A DNA stretch of 13,020 nucleotides from CAZYEI01 sp964646425 (GTDB taxonomy: Bacteria; Bacillota_I; Bacilli_A; RFN20; JAISJY01), in contig CAZYEI010000037.1 in the NCBI GenBank assembly GCA_964646425.1, positions 1-13,020 of the forward strand, written 5' to 3'. The notes under the pieces were generated by a model. It had not been told where the DNA came from and searched no databases. It saw only the letters and a program-made list of their open reading frames with translations. Positions 1 to 5,335 of this stretch are shown piece after piece (position 1 is the stretch's first letter; the number at the start of each line of letters is the position of its first letter). Both the position numbers and the translations under genes were made by a program.

Positions 1-62
1 GACTCGAACCCCCGACCTACTGCTTAGAAGGCAGTTGCTCTATCCAGCTGAGCTATGTGGAC
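1..62 (-). tRNA. tRNA-Arg (anticodon TCT), 3' end cut off by window edge
   Basis: Read on the minus strand from position 62, the sequence folds as a tRNA: acceptor 5' strand GTCCACA (62-56), TA at positions 8-9, a D-arm beginning GCTC, and an anticodon stem ACTGC/GCAGT around the loop CTTCTAA. The anticodon is therefore TCT, which reads AGA (Arg), the main arginine codon of AT-rich genomes. The T-arm starts GGGGG-TTCGAGT and the window ends at the first base of its 3' strand. The rest of the T stem, the 3' acceptor strand and any encoded CCA lie outside. A sigma-A-type promoter sits just upstream. Confidence 0.95.
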
Positions 63-78
63 AAGTAAATGCCTATTA

Positions 79-107
79 ATAATATAATAAATTTAAAATT
101 TTTTCAA
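79..107 (-). promoter_or_regulatory. Sigma-A promoter of the tRNA-Arg gene
   Basis: On the minus strand there is TTGAAA (107-102), a 17-nt spacer, then TATTAT (84-79). The predicted start near 72 lies about 10 nt before the mature tRNA 5' end at 62, a typical distance for a tRNA leader. Each box is one mismatch from consensus and the spacing is ideal. The AT-rich background lowers certainty, but position and spacing agree. Confidence 0.7.
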
Positions 108-140
108 TATTTTTTTTTAATAAAATCAAATTTAGATAAA

Positions 141-163
141 AATATCTTATTTTTTTAGATATT
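141..163 (-). terminator. Weak AT-rich terminator candidate after the phosphodiesterase gene
   Basis: On the minus strand AATATCT (163-157) pairs with AGATATT (147-141) across a 9-nt A-rich loop. The 3' arm runs into TTTTTATC. The stem overlaps the TAA stop codon at 164-162. Only one G-C pair is present, so this may be a weak terminator or background AT dyad symmetry. Confidence 0.35.
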
Positions 164-605
164 ATATTTCTTTAAAACTAAATTGGTACTTATTTTCTAT
201 GATATTTAGTACTAAATAAGTACCAATTCGATTATCTCTAGGCCTGCTTGTTGAACCTGGATTCACTATATAAACACCTTCCTTTTCTTCTATTCTTCTA
301 ACATGGCTATGCCCTAGAATAATTAATGTAACCCCCTGTCTTTTTAAATCATAAAATCTATATGGTATACTTTTATGACCATGTGTAATGTATATTTTAC
401 CAACTGGAGTATCAATTAATAATGATTCAGGATAATCTAATCCCCAATCATTATTTCCTTTTACGCATCTAAATGGACTCATTTCAAAGTCAAATCTTTG
501 ACTATCACCGGCATGAAGATAATAGTCCGCATCAGGATGTGTTAATAAAATTTTTTCGATTGAATTCATATCTCCGTGATTATCACTTGCTATAACAATT
601 TTCAT
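162..605 (-). CDS. YfcE/MJ0936-type metallophosphoesterase (YsnB-like)
   Basis: A 147-aa calcineurin-like phosphoesterase of the small YfcE/MJ0936 family, which hydrolyses phosphodiester or phosphomonoester substrates at a two-metal centre. The natural substrate of the YsnB branch is not established. The metal ligands are in the expected order: D8 and H10 (ASDNHGD), D34 (HAGDS), N51 (GNNDW), H75 (THGH) and H99/H101 (GHSH), followed by the family's NPGS motif at 115-118. No signal peptide is visible, so it should be cytosolic. The ATG at 605 follows GGTGAA with a 5-nt spacer. In Bacillus the orthologue closes the racE-gerM-rph-rdgB-ysnB run; here rph and rdgB are missing and a divergent membrane-protein gene lies upstream. 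Codons 126-142 form a strong inverted repeat, noted separately. Confidence 0.9.
   Translation of the reverse strand: MKIVIASDNHGDMNSIEKILLTHPDADYYLHAGDSQRFDFEMSPFRCVKGNNDWGLDYPESLLIDTPVGKIYITHGHKSIPYRFYDLKRQGVTLIILGHSHVRRIEEKEGVYIVNPGSTSRPRDNRIGTYLVLNIIENKYQFSFKEI
181..228. repeat. 15-bp perfect inverted repeat with an overlapping 16-bp palindrome, inside coding sequence
   Basis: AATTGGTACTTATTT (181-195) is the exact reverse complement of 214-228, with an 18-nt loop. Within it, TATTTAGTACTAAATA (203-218) is a perfect 16-bp palindrome that shares five bases with the right arm, so the two folds compete. The whole element lies in codons 126-142 of the phosphodiesterase gene, near its 3' end. 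There is no clean T-run after it on either strand, so it does not look like an ordinary terminator. Its role is unknown. Confidence 0.85.
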
Positions 606-622
606 ATTTATTCACCATGATT

Positions 623-651
623 ATTTTAAATAAAAAATTATAAATTTTCAA
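623..651 (-). promoter_or_regulatory. Possible promoter of the phosphodiesterase gene
   Basis: On the minus strand TTGAAA (651-646), a 17-nt spacer and TAAAAT (628-623) lie upstream of the ATG at 605. The predicted start near 616 would put the GGTGAA ribosome binding site (616-611) at the very 5' end of the mRNA. A second TATAAT at 642-637 without a good -35 box is an alternative, giving a longer leader. The region is very AT-rich, so this is tentative. Confidence 0.4.
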
Positions 652-667
652 CAATTATAAAATAATA

Positions 668-697
668 CTGGATTTTTATAAAAAAATGTGTTATCCT
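668..697 (+). promoter_or_regulatory. Possible extended -10 promoter of the membrane-protein gene
   Basis: TGTTATCCT (689-697) fits an extended -10 (TGnTATnnT). A weak -35-like CTGGAT (668-673) lies 18 nt upstream. The predicted start falls about 25 nt before the ATG and ahead of the strong ribosome binding site AAGGGGGTG (715-723). Confidence 0.4.
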
Positions 698-728
698 ATA
701 CAAGATATTTTTATAAGGGGGTGTTATT

Positions 729-1394
729 ATGAAAAATAAATCACTATTTTCAATTGAAATATTGGCATATATATTAAAATTTGCTTTTGCAATTTTCGCA
801 TTATTTTTACTTTATTTTGCGATTCAAGATTTTGTTGATTTAACTGATGTATTATTTGCAAAACACTCCGAATTATATAATTATGGACAATTAAAGGGCG
901 ATACAAAACATCAATTCTTAAATTTCTTATATGATCATCAATATTCGATATATGGTGGTAATTCAAATAAAATTAATGATGGCGTTCCTTTTAAGAAATC
1001 AATTATTTTATATCATTTATTTGGTTTTTTGCCTAATTTTATGCTATTTATTATTTGCTGTATTGCTGTAGTTTTCTTCCACAATGTATGTGAAAAAAAA
1101 TTATTTGATAAAAATAATGCCAAAAAATTATTATTAATCTCTTTACTATTAGTATTAATCCCTATTATTGAAGTCATAGGAGATCAAATCATTTTAGCAG
1201 CTACAACGAACGCAATAAATAGTAAGATAAATAATTCAGCTAATTATTTATCTCCAAAAATTAAATTTATTGGTTTTAACTATGCTTATTTGCTTACTGC
1301 TATATTTGTTTATTCTCAATATTTAATTTTGCATTATGGTAATGACAAGATTGAATATACAATTAAGCAACATGAACTTAATATAAAAAAATAA
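729..1394 (+). CDS. Four-helix integral membrane protein, DUF2975-like
   Basis: A 221-aa protein of unknown function with four predicted membrane helices at about residues 10-33, 92-118, 133-157 and 180-203. A long hydrophilic extracytoplasmic or loop segment (about 34-91) separates helices 1 and 2. The stretch CEKKLFDKNNAKKLLLI (121-137) resembles the 'lF...n.k.L' segment after the second helix of DUF2975 (YoaS-like) proteins; this is recognition by eye. No catalytic motif is visible. The ATG at 729 follows a strong ribosome binding site, AAGGGGGTG, with a 5-nt spacer. The gene lies alone on the plus strand between gerM and the phosphodiesterase gene, where Bacillus has rph and rdgB, so it looks like an insertion into a conserved block. 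Its 3' end shares a bidirectional terminator with gerM. Confidence 0.75.
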   Translation: MKNKSLFSIEILAYILKFAFAIFALFLLYFAIQDFVDLTDVLFAKHSELYNYGQLKGDTKHQFLNFLYDHQYSIYGGNSNKINDGVPFKKSIILYHLFGFLPNFMLFIICCIAVVFFHNVCEKKLFDKNNAKKLLLISLLLVLIPIIEVIGDQIILAATTNAINSKINNSANYLSPKIKFIGFNYAYLLTAIFVYSQYLILHYGNDKIEYTIKQHELNIKK

Positions 1395-1409
1395 TAATTT
1401 ATGCTAATA

Positions 1410-1446
1410 AAAAAAATAGAAGTTGATTTTCAGCTTCTATTTTTTT
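1410..1446. terminator. Bidirectional rho-independent terminator between convergent genes
   Basis: The stem runs from 1410-1425 to 1431-1446 (core ATAGAAGTTG/CAGCTTCTAT, one G-T pair) around the loop ATTTT. An A-run precedes it and a T-run follows, so it works as a terminator on both strands. It sits 15 nt after the stop of the plus-strand membrane-protein gene and 36 nt after the minus-strand gerM stop. Confidence 0.88.
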
Positions 1447-1482
1447 ATTTATTTAATTATTTTACTTATTTAACGGATTCTT

Positions 1483-2493
1483 TTAGATTTGAATAATATT
1501 TTCATATATTGAAGTAACTGGAATTATTTCATTTTTATAACCATTTACATTCATTATCTCATCTTGAACTAATACATTAACAGATTCTAATGTTGATATA
1601 TTATCTCTAAAACACATAACTAAATACTCATATACATCTTTATCTACTGTGCTTTCATCAACTAAGCTTGATGCTGTCAAATCAATATTAATAACTCCTT
1701 CTAAAATTGTTGGAATATCACTAAATTCAATTTTATTTAATACTTTTGCTTTTCTAAGTCCAGTATATGTTGGAATTGTCTCTTGCATTGCATTCATAAT
1801 AGTTTGAACTTTTTGTTCATTTTCTTTTACTCTAATTGTTACAGGAATATATATTTGTTCTTTATTTGAAACATCTTCATAATACATAGTTATATTATCT
1901 AAATCATTTCTTGGCATAAAAACATGATTATTAATACCAAATCTTGTATCTAAAATCTTAGGGATTGGACAATTTCCAACCGGCATTTTTGTTAATTCTT
2001 GACCATCCACTAATATTTTAATTTGACTAATATCACGATATTGTGAACACGTCCAAATTAATGATTCAATAATTCTTATTTCATCTTCTTTATCATATTT
2101 GTTAAATGATTCATTAAAATTTAAGCAAAGTTTTGTATCTTCTAGTTTTACTTCTAATAATTCGACATCTCTATCCAATAATCCTTTATATCCTGTTTTT
2201 ACTTCAATATCTTTTTTTAATTTTGAAATAAGATACTTTATTTCTTCTTCTCTATTTTCAAATGAATCAATCGAGATTGTTAAAGGAACTAATAAACCGT
2301 CATTATTTTTCAAATATATTTTTCTTTTGATTTTTGTTGTTTCTCCAGAAACTGGCGTATTGATTGGTGTATCTTCTTTATTTTTATTAACTCCAACAAT
2401 ATAAGCAATCAATAAAGTTCCAACAAGAACTATGGGTAAACCAAAAACTAATAATTTACTTGTTATTTTTTTTAAATTTATTTTATCTTTCAT
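1483..2493 (-). CDS. gerM: GerM-family protein with two GerM domains and an N-terminal membrane anchor
   Basis: A 336-aa protein. A single N-terminal hydrophobic helix (about 14-35) is followed by a polar linker (36-58) and two repeats of the GerM domain (about 60-170 and 205-320). The shared pattern in each is a 'vp.ti..' strand, a '..GL.....' turn and an 'inl...' strand. Bacillus GerM is a sporulation and germination protein with the same two-domain design and similar length. There it is a lipoprotein; I see no lipobox cysteine here, so the helix is probably an uncleaved anchor facing the outer side of the membrane. The ATG at 2493 follows GAGAGG with a suitable spacer. It lies 34 nt downstream of murI and is probably cotranscribed with it, as the racE-gerM order in Bacillus suggests. 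Transcription ends at the bidirectional terminator. Confidence 0.85.
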   Translation of the reverse strand: MKDKINLKKITSKLLVFGLPIVLVGTLLIAYIVGVNKNKEDTPINTPVSGETTKIKRKIYLKNNDGLLVPLTISIDSFENREEEIKYLISKLKKDIEVKTGYKGLLDRDVELLEVKLEDTKLCLNFNESFNKYDKEDEIRIIESLIWTCSQYRDISQIKILVDGQELTKMPVGNCPIPKILDTRFGINNHVFMPRNDLDNITMYYEDVSNKEQIYIPVTIRVKENEQKVQTIMNAMQETIPTYTGLRKAKVLNKIEFSDIPTILEGVINIDLTASSLVDESTVDKDVYEYLVMCFRDNISTLESVNVLVQDEIMNVNGYKNEIIPVTSIYENIIQI

Positions 2494-2527
2494 ATTTTTT
2501 CCTCTCTTGCTCTCTACAAATTATGAA

Positions 2528-3259
2528 TTATAACGCTATATTATGAATTAAAATACGATAATCTTTTAAAATATCTTGAATTATATTTTCATACTTAGTA
2601 TCCATTTTTGTTAAAAAAATATGTATGCTTTGAACATTGCTTTGTTTTTCAAGTGGTAGTGAATAAATTAAATTTTTACTTCCTTCAAGAATTAATTTTT
2701 TATGCTCTCGGTTTATAAAATAATTTTTATATAAAGGAAAATGTGTACACGCTAATAATATCGCTTCATTGTCTTTATTCACATATTTTAATAATGTTCT
2801 TATTTCTTTATCGATTTTTTCAATATCTTGTTCTTCAATTAATTTTACTAATAACGAACCATTAAGATATTGAATATCACAATCCAATTTATGTGTAAAA
2901 ACTTCGCTTCTTATTAAATTTGATGTTCCAATCACACATAATTGTTGAATATTTTTGTCTTTAATTGAATTTAAGTTTGCTTCTAAAATTGTATAAATTG
3001 GAACAGGATAATCACTTTTATGCGATAAAATTATACTGCTTACTGTATTACAGGCAATTACTACTATATCTACTTTTTGATGAATAAAAAAATCCATAAT
3101 CCGATTAATTCTTTGGATTATCTCATCATTATATTTTATTCCATAAGGACAATATTTATTGTCAGCAACATAAATATAAGTATGATTAGGATATTTATGA
3201 ATCATTTTATTCAAAATATCAACACCACCAAGTCCTGAATCGTATACTCCAACAATCAT
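2528..3259 (-). CDS. murI: Glutamate racemase
   Basis: Converts L-glutamate to D-glutamate for peptidoglycan by a cofactor-independent two-cysteine mechanism. From the ATG at 3259 the protein has 243 aa, a little short of the usual 260-270. Visible motifs are VYDSGLGG (5-12), CPYG (37-40), the first catalytic cysteine C70 in ACNT, and the second, C171, in ACTHFPLY. An upstream in-frame GTG at 3268 would add three residues (MIK), but it lies inside the ribosome binding site that serves the ATG, so I prefer the ATG. The C-terminal 60 residues look divergent from the family. The gene follows gerE after a terminator and precedes gerM, the Bacillus racE-gerM arrangement. I saw no clear promoter in the short gap, so it may depend on terminator read-through or on an unrecognised promoter. 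Confidence 0.93.
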   Translation of the reverse strand: MIVGVYDSGLGGVDILNKMIHKYPNHTYIYVADNKYCPYGIKYNDEIIQRINRIMDFFIHQKVDIVVIACNTVSSIILSHKSDYPVPIYTILEANLNSIKDKNIQQLCVIGTSNLIRSEVFTHKLDCDIQYLNGSLLVKLIEEQDIEKIDKEIRTLLKYVNKDNEAILLACTHFPLYKNYFINREHKKLILEGSKNLIYSLPLEKQSNVQSIHIFLTKMDTKYENIIQDILKDYRILIHNIAL

Positions 3260-3263
3260 TTTT

Positions 3264-3273
3264 ATCACCTTCC
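3264..3273 (-). promoter_or_regulatory. Ribosome binding site that decides the murI start
   Basis: GGAAGGTGAT on the minus strand lies with its GGTG core 6 nt before the ATG at 3259. The alternative GTG start (3268-3266) is part of this site and would have no properly spaced binding site of its own. Confidence 0.8.
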
Positions 3274-3290
3274 CATAAGAATATATGCAT

Positions 3291-3327
3291 TAAAAAATAA
3301 AAATAGACCTCTATTTCTAGAGATCTA
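3291..3327 (-). terminator. Rho-independent terminator of gerE
   Basis: On the minus strand TAGATCTCT (3327-3319) pairs with AGAGGTCTA (3312-3304), with one G-T pair and a 6-nt loop, followed by TTTTTATTTTTT. The pairing is complete only in the minus-strand transcript; on the plus strand the G-T becomes C-A. The gerE stop codon TAG (3327-3325) is the first three bases of the stem. Confidence 0.8.
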
Positions 3328-3528
3328 TATATTTATTTCCTCCATTCTAATTAATTCAACAATTGCTTGTGCTCTACAAGTAACGCCGAGTTTTTGAATA
3401 ACGTTGGAAATATGATTTCGAACTGTTTTTTCACTTATAAACAATAATTCTCCAATTTCAAATGTAGATTTATTTTTTATTAAAAGTTCAAAAACTTCTC
3501 GTTCACGTTTAGTAAGAACCGATGGCAT
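3325..3528 (-). CDS. gerE: GerE-like sporulation transcription regulator (LuxR-type HTH)
   Basis: A 67-aa stand-alone LuxR/GerE helix-turn-helix protein. It matches Bacillus GerE (74 aa, compared from memory) almost end to end: LTKREREVFELL (5-16), the recognition region LFISEKTVRNHISN (29-42), QKLGV (45-49) and the tail VELIRMEE (57-64). It lacks only the short N-terminal extension. In Bacillus, GerE is the last mother-cell regulator, acting with sigma-K on spore-coat genes. The position between uvrC and murI is the same as in Bacillus, which supports orthology over a generic LuxR regulator. A strong ribosome binding site, GAGGAGG (3542-3536), with a 7-nt spacer fixes the ATG at 3528. A terminator overlaps its stop codon, and a possible sigma-K-like -10 lies upstream. 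Confidence 0.9.
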   Translation of the reverse strand: MPSVLTKREREVFELLIKNKSTFEIGELLFISEKTVRNHISNVIQKLGVTCRAQAIVELIRMEEINI

Positions 3529-3553
3529 AATTATTCCTCCTCGGTGCCTATTT

Positions 3554-3562
3554 TATAATATG
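3554..3562 (-). promoter_or_regulatory. Possible sigma-K-type -10 element before gerE
   Basis: The minus strand reads CATATTATA, an exact fit to the sigma-K -10 consensus CATAnnnTA, about 26 nt before the gerE start. The -35 side is weak: GCA lies about 15 nt upstream where AC-containing sequence is expected. The same bases include TATTAT, so a sigma-A -10 is the alternative. In AT-rich DNA such a match can occur by chance. Confidence 0.3.
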
Positions 3563-3579
3563 CCATTATTAATATTTTG

Positions 3580-5334
3580 CTATTTGTTTATATTAATTTC
3601 TTTTATTTTTTTTGCAAGCGAAGTTGGAATATATTGTTCTAATTCATTTATTGGAGCTTTAACTATTTGTTGAATACTCCCGAAAGTTTTTAAAAGTAAT
3701 TCTTTCCGTTTTTCACCAATCCCAACAATCTCATCCAATATCGACGATGTTAGCGATTTAGAACGCAAATTTTTATGATAAGAAATTACAAATCTATGAA
3801 CTTCATCTTGCATTCTTGTTAACATAAATAATAATTCTTTGTTTTTTAATTCAACCTCATTACCATCTTCATCAATTAAACCTTTAGTGTTATGATGTTC
3901 ATCTTTATGTAATCCAGCAATAGCGATTGGAATATTTAATTCTTTAACTACTTCTTTAGCAGCGTTTAATTGAGCAAGTCCACCATCAACTATTAATAAA
4001 TCCGAAAACTTTCCATTATCATTTAATATACGCGTATATCTTCTTGTTAAAATTTCTTTCATTGAAGCAACATCATTTTGTTTATCCAATCCATTCAAGC
4101 GATATTTACGATATAATTTTTTTTCAGCGATTCCATTTACAAAAACAACGACAGCAGAAACAGCAGAACTACCTGCTAAATGTGAATTATCAATCATCTC
4201 AATTTGTCCAATATTTTTAGTTTTGAGCAATTTACTTAATTCATTCAAAAGATTTATTTTATCACTCTTTATTACTTTATATAACATTTGATCATCCATT
4301 GCTTTAAAAGCATTTTGGCCAGCCATTGCTAGTAAATCTTTTTTTAAACCTCTTGTTGGAAAAATTATCTTACATTGTAATGCATTTTCTAATGATTCTC
4401 CTATATTTAAAGGTGGTAAAATAATTTCTTTTGGTTTAATATTATTTTTATAATATTGCATAATAAAAGAGATAAATGAATCTTCTAAATCGTCATATAA
4501 ATTAAATATTTGAGTATTCTTATTACATAAAATACCATTTCTAAAATTTAAAATTGCTATTGATAAATAACCCATTCTTTCGTGAAATGCAAAGACGTCA
4601 CGATCAATTTTATCATCAAATTGAACTTTTTGCTTTGATTTAATATAATCAATACTCTGAATAATTTCTTTACATTTTTGTGCTTGTTCAAATTCTAAGC
4701 TTTCACTATATTTATACATTTTATCTTGAAGTTCATTTTTTAATTCTTGAACATCACCTTTTAAAAACTTTTTAATATCATTAATTATTTTTTGATAATC
4801 TTCTTTTGCAATTTTGTTAATACACGGCCCAAGACATTGATTCATATGATAATATAAACATTCTTTTTTAGGAATATTGCGACATTTTCTAAGGGGAAAT
4901 AAGCGATTTAGAATATCTAATACTTCATAAGCAGCAGATGAGTTAGGATATGGCCCAAAATAAAATGATTTTTTATTATTTACTTTTCTCGCTATTTTTA
5001 AAGTTGGATTTTCATTTGAAGTTATTTCAATATAGGGATATTGTTTATCGTCTTTTAAAAGAATATTATATTTAGGATTATATTCATGAACTAAATTTAA
5101 TTCTAAAATTAAAGCCTCTCGCTCACTTCCGGTAATTATAACATCAAAATCGTAAATTTCACTAACCATTTTTTGAGTTTTACCTTCATGAGATCTCAAG
5201 AAATACTGTGGTATTCTATTTTTAAGTTTTTTAGCCTTACCAACATAGATAATTGTTCCATTAATATCTTTCATTAGATAGCAACCAGGTAGTAATGGTA
5301 AATTATCAATCTTATCTTTAATTATTTGATTCAT
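3580..5334 (-). CDS. uvrC: UvrABC system subunit C, excinuclease
   Basis: Makes the two incisions on either side of a lesion in nucleotide excision repair, with UvrA and UvrB. The protein has 584 aa, close to full length. Domains in order: an N-terminal GIY-YIG nuclease (GCY at 17-19, YVGKAK at 30-35, R40) for the 3' cut; a cysteine cluster CLYYHMNQCLGPC (159-171); a UVR UvrB-contact motif (about 200-230); an RNase H-like endonuclease with IDNSHLAGSS (381-390), VDGG (449-452) and HRFVISYH (513-520) for the 5' cut; and a C-terminal helix-hairpin-helix region (about 530-575). The start codon is one base after the mutS2 stop (TAA-A-ATG) and only a weak AAAG is available as a binding site, so translation is probably coupled to mutS2. 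The end lies 51 nt before gerE. Confidence 0.97.
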   Translation of the reverse strand: MNQIIKDKIDNLPLLPGCYLMKDINGTIIYVGKAKKLKNRIPQYFLRSHEGKTQKMVSEIYDFDVIITGSEREALILELNLVHEYNPKYNILLKDDKQYPYIEITSNENPTLKIARKVNNKKSFYFGPYPNSSAAYEVLDILNRLFPLRKCRNIPKKECLYYHMNQCLGPCINKIAKEDYQKIINDIKKFLKGDVQELKNELQDKMYKYSESLEFEQAQKCKEIIQSIDYIKSKQKVQFDDKIDRDVFAFHERMGYLSIAILNFRNGILCNKNTQIFNLYDDLEDSFISFIMQYYKNNIKPKEIILPPLNIGESLENALQCKIIFPTRGLKKDLLAMAGQNAFKAMDDQMLYKVIKSDKINLLNELSKLLKTKNIGQIEMIDNSHLAGSSAVSAVVVFVNGIAEKKLYRKYRLNGLDKQNDVASMKEILTRRYTRILNDNGKFSDLLIVDGGLAQLNAAKEVVKELNIPIAIAGLHKDEHHNTKGLIDEDGNEVELKNKELLFMLTRMQDEVHRFVISYHKNLRSKSLTSSILDEIVGIGEKRKELLLKTFGSIQQIVKAPINELEQYIPTSLAKKIKEININK

Positions 5335-5335
5335 T

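Noticed and set aside
727..966. Minus-strand 79-codon open frame opposite the membrane-protein gene
   Set aside because: It lies antisense within a well-supported gene, has no ribosome binding site and its protein has no recognisable motif.
2099..2404. Plus-strand 101-codon open frame opposite gerM
   Set aside because: It is an antisense shadow of the GerM coding sequence, with low-complexity Ser/Phe-rich translation typical of AT-rich reverse frames.
2521..2550. Direct repeat TTATGAATTA at 2521 and 2541
   Set aside because: Two 10-bp AT-rich copies around the murI stop. Too short and too low in complexity to support a function.
3260..3268. GTG start for murI at 3268
   Set aside because: The GTG is part of the ribosome binding site for the ATG at 3259 and has no spaced site of its own. 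The three extra residues are outside the family's core.
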